From assembly GCF_003206695.1 (NCBI RefSeq), contig NZ_PZJN01000004.1, positions 403,687-467,686 on the forward strand: a stretch of DNA of 64,000 nt, given 5' to 3'. This stretch comes from Salinicola halophyticus. Its GTDB lineage: Bacteria > Pseudomonadota > Gammaproteobacteria > Pseudomonadales > Halomonadaceae. A program made the translations under genes and the position numbers. Under the pieces are notes generated by a model. The model was not told where the DNA came from and searched no databases. It saw only the letters and a list, made by a program, of their open reading frames with translations. Every line of letters begins with the position of its first letter. Position 1 is the first letter of the stretch. Of this stretch, positions 8,886 through 16,453 are shown piece by piece.

Positions 8886-9545
8886 CTCGAGATCGACCAG
8901 GCGATAACCCTGGCCACGAAGCGTTTCGATGCGGGCACGACCGAACTTGCGCCGCAGACGACTGATCTGGACGTCGATGACGTTGGAATCGGGTTCATGA
9001 TCACGGTTGTAGACATGCTCGACGAGCTCGGCGCGGCTGACGATCCGCGGCGAAGCATGCATCAGATACGAGAGCAGCCGCGACTCCTGGGCGGTCAGGG
9101 TGATCGGGCGACCTGCCAGTGAAACACTGCCCGAATGTGTATCCAGGGTCAGCTCGCCCACCCGAATCACCGGATGAGCGTGGCCGTGACTGCGCCGAAC
9201 CAGGGCCCGTAGCCGAAACAGCACCTCGGCGGTCTCGAACGGCTTGACCACATAATCGTCGGCACCGGCGGAAAAGCCGGCCGCCTTGTCGGACCAGCGT
9301 TCACGTGCCGTCAGAACCAGTACCGGCAGATCGATATCATCCTCGCGCCACTGCGAAAGCCATCGTGTGCCGTCGCCGTCGGGCAGCCCCAGATCGAGAA
9401 TGACCGCGTCATAGCGTTCGGTACGCACCAGATAATCGGCCTGCTGCCCGGTGGTGGTCGACTCGATCAACAGGCCGGCTTCCGCCAGCGCGCTCGCCAG
9501 CGCCTCTGCGAGCGCGGCATCGTCTTCGACCAGCAATACCTTCAT
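8874..9545 (-). CDS. OmpR-family response regulator
   Basis: Two-component regulator of 223 residues. The receiver domain (1-115) has the acidic pair E7-D8-D9, phosphorylation site D51 (VILDLGLPDGDG) and the conserved lysine in VVKPFE. The C-terminal winged helix (about 125-218) includes VIDVQISRLRRKF and ends GQGYRLVDLEAGA. It pairs with the kinase downstream, whose start overlaps this stop. A PepSY-domain protein gene precedes it by 67 bp on the same strand, so the three are probably one operon. Related systems (PhoP/PhoQ, QseB/QseC, CarSR type) are often next to PepSY proteins that they control. Confidence 0.93.
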   Translation of the reverse strand: MKVLLVEDDAALAEALASALAEAGLLIESTTTGQQADYLVRTERYDAVILDLGLPDGDGTRWLSQWREDDIDLPVLVLTARERWSDKAAGFSAGADDYVVKPFETAEVLFRLRALVRRSHGHAHPVIRVGELTLDTHSGSVSLAGRPITLTAQESRLLSYLMHASPRIVSRAELVEHVYNRDHEPDSNVIDVQISRLRRKFGRARIETLRGQGYRLVDLEAGA

Positions 9546-9612
9546 TACCGACTCCCTGACTCAAGACACGTTATCGCCCTCGACGCTCGACAAGCGCTCG
9601 ACAGGCGACAAC

Positions 9613-9960
9613 CTAGGGCGATTTCTTCATCGCCTCGATATTGACGCCTTCGACGCTCAACAGCTCGCCGCTGGTGGCATCGAACTCGAATTCGACCACC
9701 TGCCCCTGGGGCCCGATCATTTCTACCTCGTATTCGATCAGGCCGTCGTCCTGTTCCAGCTCGACCTCGAGGATCTGGCCATCATAGCGAGCTTCCAGCC
9801 AATCCATGACCTCGTCGATGCCCACCAGATGGCCTTCCTTGACCTCCTGGTGCAGATCTCTCCAGTTGTCGCCGTCGGCGCTGACAGGCACCAGAGTGCC
9901 GCTCACCAGCAGCGGCAGGATCGACAGCAGCACGAGCGCGTTTCGAAGTTTCATTTCCAT
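9613..9960 (-). CDS. Secreted PepSY-domain protein
   Basis: Small exported protein, 115 residues. A signal peptide spans about 1-28 (LRNALVLLSILPLLVSGTL). The mature part is one PepSY unit, ending in FEFDATSGELLSVEGVNIE, the family's closing strand pattern. The ATG at 9960 is preferred; a second ATG lies two codons in, and a TTG four codons upstream is less likely. PepSY proteins are thought to inhibit proteases or tune sensor kinases in the periplasm. Here it begins the operon with the response regulator and kinase, suggesting it modulates that kinase. Confidence 0.85.
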   Translation of the reverse strand: MEMKLRNALVLLSILPLLVSGTLVPVSADGDNWRDLHQEVKEGHLVGIDEVMDWLEARYDGQILEVELEQDDGLIEYEVEMIGPQGQVVEFEFDATSGELLSVEGVNIEAMKKSP

Positions 9961-10169
9961 AGTGTGCCGCAATCGCCATTAACCCGAGATGAATCCGCCA
10001 GATCAAGACATCTCGCCGATGGCGTCCGCTCAACGAGAGCGATGAACCCAGGATGAACGCCGCCTTCAGTTCGGGGCAAGGTCCCCCCGAGTATAACGGT
10101 AGACATCGGCAGAGCCTGCGCGCTGCCGCAGTGGACGTTTTCACGATACCCGGTATCAGGAGACTAGTG

Positions 10170-10646
10170 ATGAAAAATCCATGGATGCTCTCCGCCGTGG
10201 CACTTGGCAGCGGGATCAGCGCCGGTGCCATGGCAGACGACAAAACCCTCTCCTACAGCCAGCTGGACACGCTGCTCAACGGTGCCGAACGCTACGGCTT
10301 CAGTCGCTATGAAAAGCTCGACGTCGATCATGACGACAACCGTCTCGAGATCGAAGGCTGGCGGGAAGACGGCTGGGAGCTCGATGTTTCGATGACGCTC
10401 GACAATGCCGCCCCGACGCGTGAAAGCCAGCGCAAGTCGAACACGCCGGACTGGAGTCTGAGCGGAGAAGAACTACGAGAGGCGCTGGATCGCGCTCGTG
10501 ATCAAGGCATGCAACATTTGGAGGAGCTCGAGGTCGATAGTGATGGGCACATCGAGATCGAAGGCTACACTGGCAATCAAACTGAGTTCGATCTCGAACT
10601 GCATCGCGACGATCTAAAGTTCGTAGATATCAACACCGGGGGGTGA
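10170..10646 (+). CDS. Secreted protein with two PepSY-like repeats
   Basis: Exported protein of 158 residues, start ATG 10170 behind AGGAG. A signal peptide (about 1-22, ending AGAMA) is followed by two similar halves. Each begins with a short helix (SYSQLDTLLNGAERYGF and SGEELREALDRARDQGM) and continues with a strand carrying E(I/L)EG (LEIEGWREDGWELDV and IEIEGYTGNQTEFDL). This is a duplicated PepSY/YpeB-like fold. It is divergent from the PepSY-regulator-kinase operon with 209 bp between starts, so both promoters lie in a shared region. Function unknown; a periplasmic modulator or target of the two-component system is plausible. Confidence 0.82.
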   Translation: MKNPWMLSAVALGSGISAGAMADDKTLSYSQLDTLLNGAERYGFSRYEKLDVDHDDNRLEIEGWREDGWELDVSMTLDNAAPTRESQRKSNTPDWSLSGEELREALDRARDQGMQHLEELEVDSDGHIEIEGYTGNQTEFDLELHRDDLKFVDINTGG

Positions 10647-10652
10647 AACCGG

Positions 10653-11024
10653 ATGACCGATAACCGCCAGAATGACAACGCCGCCTGGCGCGCCGCCCAG
10701 CAATGGCGCGAGCGCGTCCATCAAACTCGTCCGCGTCAAGGGGCCGGCGGTCTGCGCCTGCTGGCGACCTGGCTACTGTTCGGCGTCATGCTGATCATCG
10801 GCACCCTGCTTGGCCTGTTCTTCCTTGTCATCGGCTGGGCGATGCTGCCGTTTCTCCGCCACCGGATGAAAAAGCGGGCCGAGCAGGTTCGCGCTTCCCG
10901 AGCGCAATATGCCGGCGGCAGCGCGGATCCGGATATCGGCGCTCACGAAAGTGATGCCAATGCCGCCAAGCGTTCCCAGCACGTCCTCGATGGCGAATAC
11001 GAAGTGCGCTCGAAGGAATCCTGA
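10653..11024 (+). CDS. Hypothetical single-span membrane protein
   Basis: Protein of 123 residues starting 6 bp after the preceding PepSY-like gene, so co-transcribed. A basic N-terminal stretch (about 1-33) is followed by a long hydrophobic segment at about 35-66 (LLATWLLFGVMLIIGTLLGL onward), then a basic patch RHRMKKRAEQVR and a polar tail. Topology is probably one or two helices with cytoplasmic ends. I do not recognise the family. Its place beside the two-component locus suggests an envelope role. Confidence 0.75.
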   Translation: MTDNRQNDNAAWRAAQQWRERVHQTRPRQGAGGLRLLATWLLFGVMLIIGTLLGLFFLVIGWAMLPFLRHRMKKRAEQVRASRAQYAGGSADPDIGAHESDANAAKRSQHVLDGEYEVRSKES

Positions 11025-11130
11025 TCGCACCGAATTGGCACACGCCATGCGATCTTAGCCGCTGCCCTCGGCCGACTTTTTTTGATGCTCTTTACGTTAA
11101 TGGGTATCCCAAAAACGCTTCGGATCGGTT

Positions 11131-11472
11131 TCAAGCTTTCTTGACGAACTCCGATTTGAGCTTCATCGGTCCGATACCGTCGACCTTGCAGTCGATGTCG
11201 TGGTCACCATCCACCAGTCGAATGTTCTTGACCTTGGTGCCGACCTTCACCACCAGGGACGAGCCTTTGATTTTAAGATCCTTGATCACGGTGATGCTGT
11301 CACCATCGGCGAGCGGCGTGCCGTGCGCATCGGTTACGACGCTGTCCTGGCCATCCTCGGCGCCGGCATCCGCATCGGACCACTCATGGGCACACTCGGG
11401 GCAGATAAACAGTTGGCTATCGACGTAGGTATATTCGGACCCGCACTGCGGGCAAGGAGGTAACTGGCTCAT
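11131..11472 (-). CDS. yjdM: YjdM/PhnA-family zinc-ribbon protein
   Basis: Cytoplasmic protein of 113 residues. The N-terminal zinc ribbon has two Cys pairs ([10 protein letters not shown] and CPECAHEW), and the C-terminal beta domain contains [11 protein letters not shown] and [24 protein letters not shown], the standard YjdM/PhnA ending. Length and order match the family. Formerly linked to phosphonate metabolism as PhnA, but its role is not settled and no phosphonate genes are nearby. It is transcribed alone, divergent from the small protein at 11683. Confidence 0.93.
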   Translation of the reverse strand: MSQLPPCPQCGSEYTYVDSQLFICPECAHEWSDADAGAEDGQDSVVTDAHGTPLADGDSITVIKDLKIKGSSLVVKVGTKVKNIRLVDGDHDIDCKVDGIGPMKLKSEFVKKA

Positions 11473-11609
11473 GCATAGACTTCCGGCGTTCAGGAAAGCC
11501 GCGGAGTCTACGCTGCCCGTTTTGGGCTGCCCAGTTTAATTACGCTTGGTTTTCCAGCGTGACCCGCGGGCTGGAGATGATGCTGACAAACTTTTTCACG
11601 CCTGAAGTC

Positions 11610-11638
11610 TTGTATCCTGAATCATACGACGATATATA
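11610..11638 (+). promoter_or_regulatory. Possible sigma-70 promoter
   Basis: TTGTAT (11610-11615) and TATATA (11633-11638) are separated by 17 bp, about 45 bp upstream of the small-protein start at 11683. The -35 match is partial, the -10 fair. Confidence 0.4.
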
Positions 11639-11682
11639 GCCCGAAGCGTCACTGAGATGCGATATCACGGGAGGGCTAGGCA

Positions 11683-11877
11683 ATGAGCCGTGAAGAATAT
11701 ATCGAAGAGCAGGATTTCTCCGAAGCCGTCAATGATGAGCAGTTCGAGCGTCCCCGCAGCAGCAAGGCGGATTCCTTACGCGCCCGACGTCAGGTCGAGG
11801 CACTGCTCGAGGAACGTCGCCTCAAGCGTGCCATCGAAGACGACTGGTACAACGATTTCGGCGACGAAGAAGAGTAG
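11683..11877 (+). CDS. PA3496-family small protein
   Basis: Acidic 64-residue protein with a good ribosome site (GGGAGG) before ATG 11683. The middle is strongly helical and charged (ARRQVEALLEERRLKRAIED), followed by an acidic tail DWYNDFGDEEE. This arrangement, a basic helix with LEERRL then a short acidic end, matches the small PA3496 family of gammaproteobacteria, annotated as putative envelope integrity proteins. The molecular function is unknown. It precedes ettA but has its own hairpin terminator. Confidence 0.78.
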   Translation: MSREEYIEEQDFSEAVNDEQFERPRSSKADSLRARRQVEALLEERRLKRAIEDDWYNDFGDEEE

Positions 11878-11926
11878 GCCTCGCTACGCGTTTCACAGGC
11901 AGACTTCATTACCACGGGATTTACCA

Positions 11927-11944
11927 CGGGCGCTCAGGCGCCCG
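11927..11944 (+). terminator. Hairpin after the PA3496-family gene
   Basis: CGGGCGC, loop TCAG, GCGCCCG: a perfect 7-bp stem 50 bp after the stop. Only a weak U-rich tail (TTCGCATTG) follows. Confidence 0.5.
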
Positions 11945-12058
11945 TTCGCATTGTCGGCATGACTGGTTTACCCTTCCAGAACTACGCTGAGCCCTGTTGA
12001 CGGGCGTTTCAGCAAAGACTGACTGTTTCTATTCACCGCGACATATAACCGGATTTCC

Positions 12059-13720
12059 ATGGCGCAATACGTTTACACCATGAACCGGGTGGGCAAGGTC
12101 GTCCCCCCGAAGCGCGAGATCCTCAAGGATATCTCGCTATCCTTCTTCCCTGGCGCCAAGATCGGCGTGCTCGGCCTCAACGGCTCGGGAAAGTCGACGC
12201 TGCTGCGCATCATGGCCGGCCTCGACACCGAGCATAACGGCGAAGCGCGGCCGATGCCGGGCATCAATATCGGCTATCTGCCGCAGGAGCCGGAGCTCGA
12301 CGACAGCAAGAGCGTTCGCGAAACGGTCGAGGAAGCGCTGGGCGAGATCAAGCAGGCCCAGGAGCAGCTGGAAGCCGTCTACGTCGCCTACGCCGAGCCG
12401 GACGCCGACTTCGACGCGCTGGCCGCACAGCAGGCGCGCCTGGAGAACATCATCGAAGCGGCCGATGCGCATAACATCGAGCGCAAGCTGGAAGTGGCCG
12501 CGGAGGCGCTGCGGCTGCCTTCCTGGGAGGCCAGCGTGGGCCATCTTTCCGGCGGCGAGCGGCGCCGCGTGGCGCTATGCCGGCTGCTGCTCTCGAGCCC
12601 GGACATGCTGCTGCTCGACGAACCGACCAACCATCTGGACGCCGAATCCGTCGCCTGGCTGGAACGCTTCCTGCACGACTATCCGGGTACCGTTGTGGCG
12701 ATCACCCACGACCGCTACTTCCTCGACAATGTCGCCGGCTGGATCCTGGAGCTCGACCGCGGCCAGGGCATTCCGTTCGAAGGCAACTACTCCCAGTGGC
12801 TCGAGTCCAAGGAAAAGCGCCTCGAGCAGGAGTCCAAACAGGAAGCCGGACGCCAGCGCGCGATCAAGCAGGAGCTGGAGTGGGTTCGTCAGAATGCCAA
12901 GGGGCGTCAGGCCAAGAGCAAGGCGCGTCTCAACCGCTTCGAAGAGCTCCAGTCGGGCGACTATCAGAAACGCAACGAAACCAACGAGATCTACATTCCG
13001 CCCGGGCCCCGTCTAGGCGACAAGGTCATCGAGTTTCACGATGTCAGCAAGCGTTTCGACGAGAAGATGCTGTTCGACAATCTCAGCTTCCAGGTGCCGA
13101 CTGGCGCGATCGTGGGCATCGTCGGTGGCAACGGCGCCGGCAAGTCGACGCTGTTCAAGCTGATCGACGGCAAGGAACAGCCGGATGGGGGCGAAGTGGT
13201 GCTCGGCGACACGGTCAGCGTTGCCTACGTCGAACAGTTGCGCGATCACTTCGACAATACCCAGACCGTGTGGGAAGCCGTTTCCGACGGCCAGGATATT
13301 CTCAACATCAACGGCTATGAAGTCTCCTCGCGCGCCTACGTGGGCCGGTTCAACTTCAAGGGCACCGACCAGCAGAAACGTCTGAGCGATCTCTCGGGCG
13401 GTGAGCGTGGCCGCCTGCAGCTGGCCCAGACGCTCAAGCAGGCCGCCAACGTGCTGCTGCTCGACGAACCCTCCAACGATCTCGATATCGAGACGCTGCG
13501 CGCGCTGGAAGAAGCGTTGCTGGCCTTCCCTGGCTGCGCCTTGGTGATCTCGCACGATCGCTGGTTTCTCGATCGTATCGCGACGCACATCCTGGCCTAC
13601 GAGGGCGATTCCAACGTGGTCTTCTTCGAAGGCAACTACGCCGAGTACGAAGCTGACTACCACAAGCGTGTCGGCAACGACACGCCGAAGCGAATGAAGT
13701 ACAAGCGCATCGACGCCTGA
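12059..13720 (+). CDS. ettA: Energy-dependent translational throttle protein EttA
   Basis: ABC-F ATPase of 553 residues that binds the ribosomal E site and gates entry into elongation according to the ATP/ADP ratio. Two ABC domains are joined by a charged linker. First domain: Walker A GLNGSGKST, signature LSGGERRRVA, Walker B MLLLDEPTNHLD. Second: GGNGAGKST, LSGGERGRL, VLLLDEPSNDLD. The linker contains the basic run with KGRQAKSKARLNRFEEL. The start MAQYVYTMNRVGKVVPP and C-terminus MKYKRIDA are characteristic of EttA, not Uup or YheS. No membrane segments. It is followed by a strong terminator. Confidence 0.97.
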   Translation: MAQYVYTMNRVGKVVPPKREILKDISLSFFPGAKIGVLGLNGSGKSTLLRIMAGLDTEHNGEARPMPGINIGYLPQEPELDDSKSVRETVEEALGEIKQAQEQLEAVYVAYAEPDADFDALAAQQARLENIIEAADAHNIERKLEVAAEALRLPSWEASVGHLSGGERRRVALCRLLLSSPDMLLLDEPTNHLDAESVAWLERFLHDYPGTVVAITHDRYFLDNVAGWILELDRGQGIPFEGNYSQWLESKEKRLEQESKQEAGRQRAIKQELEWVRQNAKGRQAKSKARLNRFEELQSGDYQKRNETNEIYIPPGPRLGDKVIEFHDVSKRFDEKMLFDNLSFQVPTGAIVGIVGGNGAGKSTLFKLIDGKEQPDGGEVVLGDTVSVAYVEQLRDHFDNTQTVWEAVSDGQDILNINGYEVSSRAYVGRFNFKGTDQQKRLSDLSGGERGRLQLAQTLKQAANVLLLDEPSNDLDIETLRALEEALLAFPGCALVISHDRWFLDRIATHILAYEGDSNVVFFEGNYAEYEADYHKRVGNDTPKRMKYKRIDA

Positions 13721-13752
13721 CTCTCGGATGGCTTTTCGTCCCCGTTGAACGC

Positions 13753-13781
13753 AAATACCCCGCCAATCAGGCGGGGTATTT
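13753..13781. terminator. Rho-independent terminator after ettA
   Basis: AAATACCCCGCC pairs with GGCGGGGTATTT around AATCA, a 12-bp stem with A-run on one side and T-run on the other, 32 bp after the ettA stop. It can act on both strands and faces the small gene at 13921-14079. Confidence 0.9.
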
Positions 13782-13783
13782 GT

Positions 13784-13839
13784 GAGTACCGAAGCATAAG
13801 TACCGAATCGTAAGTACCGAATCGTAAGTACCGAATCAT
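13784..13839. repeat. Tandem repeat, 14-bp unit, 4 copies
   Basis: Units start at 13784, 13798, 13812 and 13826; the consensus is AAGTACCGAATCGT, and two internal copies are identical. It begins 2 bp after the ettA terminator and lies in the convergent gap before the DUF1328 gene. Confidence 0.93.
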
Positions 13840-13920
13840 TCGTTGCCGGTTTGTTCGCTGTCGACCTCGCTGCTGCTGGCTGCGAACGCTGCCGACTTCA
13901 TCGTTACCGACTCTTAAGTG

Positions 13921-14079
13921 TCAACGGCCTCGGCCGCGGATCAGTGACACGACGAACAGGATCAAGAAGATCACGAACAGAACCTTGGCGATCGTCGCAG
14001 CGGCACCAGCGATACCACCGAAACCCAGAACCCCGGCGATGATGGCGACGATAAGGAAAATGACGGCGTAGCTAAGCAT
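13921..14079 (-). CDS. DUF1328 (YtjA-like) small membrane protein
   Basis: A 52-residue peptide with ATG at 14079 behind AGGAAGAG. It is almost wholly hydrophobic: [20 protein letters not shown], then [15 protein letters not shown] and [17 protein letters not shown]. Two membrane helices and the central GFGGIAG match the DUF1328/YtjA family exactly. The family is widespread in proteobacteria and often stress-induced; its function is unknown. The gene is single, with ettA convergent on its 3' side. Confidence 0.92.
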   Translation of the reverse strand: MLSYAVIFLIVAIIAGVLGFGGIAGAAATIAKVLFVIFLILFVVSLIRGRGR

Positions 14080-14218
14080 GGCAACTCTTCCTGTGCTGAC
14101 CCGTTGGATCTACCGATCCGGCCTATCCGGTTCGGCAAACCATCCTCTCGTTCCGTGAGGACAGTCTAAGCCTTGCCGTTTCCGACCCTTTCGTCAAGTC
14201 TCTCGCGTAACTCCCTGC

Positions 14219-15133
14219 TCAATAAAAGGAACGCTCGCCCGGGGGGCGCGTCTTGAAGCGTCGATGCAGCCACAGATACTGCTCCGGATGACGCCGAATC
14301 GCCTGCTCGATGAACGCGTTCACCTGTGCCGCGTCGGCCACTTCATCGCCACTGGGAAAGTTCTCCAGCGGCGGCAGATATTCCAGCGTATAGGTGCGAT
14401 TGTCCGGGTTGCGGTGAAACATCAGCGGCATCACCAGCGCGCCCGTCATCTTGGCAATCTTGGCGGTCAACTTGATCGACGCTGCCGGCACACCGAAGAA
14501 CGGCGCGAACACGCTCGCTTCGCGACCGAAATCCTGGTCCGGCGAGTACCACACGGCATGGCCGGACTTGATCCGACGAACCACACCCCGCAGATCGTGG
14601 CGATCGATCGCCGCACCGAAGATGCCGCGCCGAGCGCGGGTCATGAAGTCTTCGAACACGGGATTGTCGTGCGGTCGATAGACGACATCGGCGGGAAAGA
14701 ACAGCGAATGTAGCGCCCCACCCAGGTCCAGAGTCGAAAAATGAATGCCGATGATCAACGCGCCCTTGCCCTGCGCCATGGCCCGATCCATGTGCTCGGT
14801 GCCGCGAAAGGCGACGCGATGACGTAGATGCTCGGGGTCGCGGCACCAGCCGGTGGCCGTCTCGAGAATGCCGATACCATTGGCGACGAAGGTTTTCTTG
14901 ACCAGTGCCGCCCGCTGCCGATCGTCCAACTCGGGAAAACAGAGCGCCAGGTTGGTGTCGGTAATGTGGCGACGGCGCTTGGCCAGTTTCCAGCTCAGCA
15001 GACCGATCGTTCGTCCCAGCACCAGCTTGGCGCGCCAGGGCAGAAGCGCGCCCAGGCGCATCAAGGCGATGCCTAACCAAGCCCCCCAGTAGCGAGGATG
15101 AGCATGATTGGCGGGATAGACTTTCTTGGCCAT
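14219..15133 (-). CDS. Lipid A acyltransferase, LpxL/LpxM family
   Basis: Inner-membrane acyltransferase of 304 residues that should add a secondary acyl chain to lipid A. The catalytic H-x4-D motif is present as GIHFSTLDLGG. A hydrophobic N-terminal segment (about 17-36, WGAWLGIALMRLGALLPW) anchors it. Other family features are NTNLALCFPEL-like spacing (DTNLALCFPELDD) and the C-terminal YLWLHRRFKTRPPGE. The motif is D-type, as in LpxL/LpxM/LpxP; chain specificity cannot be read from sequence. A second, H-x4-E family member lies at 39759. It sits just upstream of alr's 3' end on the same strand. Confidence 0.92.
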   Translation of the reverse strand: MAKKVYPANHAHPRYWGAWLGIALMRLGALLPWRAKLVLGRTIGLLSWKLAKRRRHITDTNLALCFPELDDRQRAALVKKTFVANGIGILETATGWCRDPEHLRHRVAFRGTEHMDRAMAQGKGALIIGIHFSTLDLGGALHSLFFPADVVYRPHDNPVFEDFMTRARRGIFGAAIDRHDLRGVVRRIKSGHAVWYSPDQDFGREASVFAPFFGVPAASIKLTAKIAKMTGALVMPLMFHRNPDNRTYTLEYLPPLENFPSGDEVADAAQVNAFIEQAIRRHPEQYLWLHRRFKTRPPGERSFY

Positions 15134-15190
15134 GGACCTTCCGATTCCGTGTGAACGCCGGACAGTGTAGCGAAATGGCGCGAGTGGCTG

Positions 15191-16276
15191 CTACGCGTCG
15201 CCGGAATAGCGCCGAGGTACTCGCGGCAGAACGCCCGTCAGCAGGGTATATCCGATGGTGTCGCTGTGGGTCGCCACCTCGTCGACGCTGAGCCCCCGGC
15301 CCCATAGCACGACTTCGCTGCCGACATCCGCCTCGGGCAGATGGCTGATATCGACCGTCAGCATATCCATCGACACCCGCCCCACCAACGGGCAGCGCTG
15401 GCCGTCGACCAGGATCGGCGTCCCGTCGCGGGCATGACGGTCATAGCCATCGCCGTAGCCGGCGGCAACCACGCCGATCCGCGACGGCCTGGAAGTCCGC
15501 CAGCGAGCGCCGTAGCCGACCGGCTCGCCACCCGCTAGAGACCGCACCGCAATCAACCGCGACCGCAGCGTCATCACCGGTTCCAGCGCAATGCCGGTCG
15601 GTAGTGCACTTTCGAGCGGATTGCTGCCGTAGAGCATGATGCCGGGCCGATTCCATTGCGCGTGGGTCTGCGGCTTGACCAGCGTCGCCGGCGAGTTGGC
15701 GACACAGCGCGGCGCCTGCAAACGCTCACCGATCGAGTCGACGATCCGCTGCTGCTGTTCGAATTGGGAGATATCGCAACGGTCGGCGCTGGAAAAATGA
15801 CTGATCAGATGCAGATCGCGAACCCGAGGCGATGCCCGCAGTCGCGCCCAGCGCTCGACGAAAGTTTCGGGATCGTAGCCGAGCCGATGCATTCCCGAAT
15901 CCAGTTTGAGCCAGACTGTCAGCGGATCAACTGCCGGATGCTTCAACACGGCCTGAAGCTGCCAGTCGCTGTGGACGACTTGCCATAGCCCCAGCGCCTC
16001 GACGCGGGGCAGCTCGCCAGCCTCGAAGATGCCTTCCAGCAGCACAATCGGACGCTCGACGCCCGCTTCCCGCAGCGCTTCGGCTTCTTCCAGCGAGGCC
16101 ACCGCGAATGCAGGCGCGAGGGCTTCCAGCGCCTTGGCGCACGCTACCGCCCCATGCCCGTAGGCATTGGCCTTGATCACTGCCATGCAGCGGCTGAGAG
16201 GCGCCAGATCGCGGGCAACGGCGTAATTGTGGCGCAGGGCATTCAAATCGATATCGGCGATGAGCGGCCGGGCCAT
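15191..16276 (-). CDS. alr: Alanine racemase
   Basis: PLP-dependent enzyme of 361 residues converting L- to D-alanine for peptidoglycan. The N-terminal TIM barrel holds the PLP lysine K35 in AVIKANAYGHG. The C-terminal beta domain holds the catalytic tyrosine in the GYGDGYDRHA segment, and GRVSMDMLTVD is the family motif that follows. Start ATG 16276 has AAGGAAG in front. Length is normal. Whether this is the biosynthetic Alr or catabolic DadX cannot be decided; no dadA is adjacent, which favours alr. It stands between a TolC-family gene and an acyltransferase gene, all on the minus strand. Confidence 0.95.
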   Translation of the reverse strand: MARPLIADIDLNALRHNYAVARDLAPLSRCMAVIKANAYGHGAVACAKALEALAPAFAVASLEEAEALREAGVERPIVLLEGIFEAGELPRVEALGLWQVVHSDWQLQAVLKHPAVDPLTVWLKLDSGMHRLGYDPETFVERWARLRASPRVRDLHLISHFSSADRCDISQFEQQQRIVDSIGERLQAPRCVANSPATLVKPQTHAQWNRPGIMLYGSNPLESALPTGIALEPVMTLRSRLIAVRSLAGGEPVGYGARWRTSRPSRIGVVAAGYGDGYDRHARDGTPILVDGQRCPLVGRVSMDMLTVDISHLPEADVGSEVVLWGRGLSVDEVATHSDTIGYTLLTGVLPRVPRRYSGDA

Positions 16277-16402
16277 GACACTTCCTTAAAAGCAACCAGA
16301 CGACAGGCAACCCCAGCGGATGCCTGCCGCCATTCTACCCTGCCGGACAGCGCTGCGTGCTCGTGAGTACCCTGGAAAGTACGCGCCTCGTGCCCCAATG
16401 AA

Positions 16403-16428
16403 GACGCCGCTGAGTGAGCAGCGGCGTC
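16403..16428 (-). terminator. Hairpin terminator after the TolC-family gene
   Basis: GACGCCGCTG and CAGCGGCGTC form a 10-bp perfect stem around AGTGAG, followed on the minus strand by TTCATT. It lies 26 bp after the stop at 16454 and before the alr leader. Confidence 0.7.
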
Positions 16429-16453
16429 GGGGGCCATCCAAGTCAGCGTCGTG

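Noticed and set aside
8645..9058. Minus-strand frame with repeated RSRIERPRLERRSLERRR-like text
   Set aside because: Frame-shifted reading of the 30-bp duplication inside the regulator and kinase genes.
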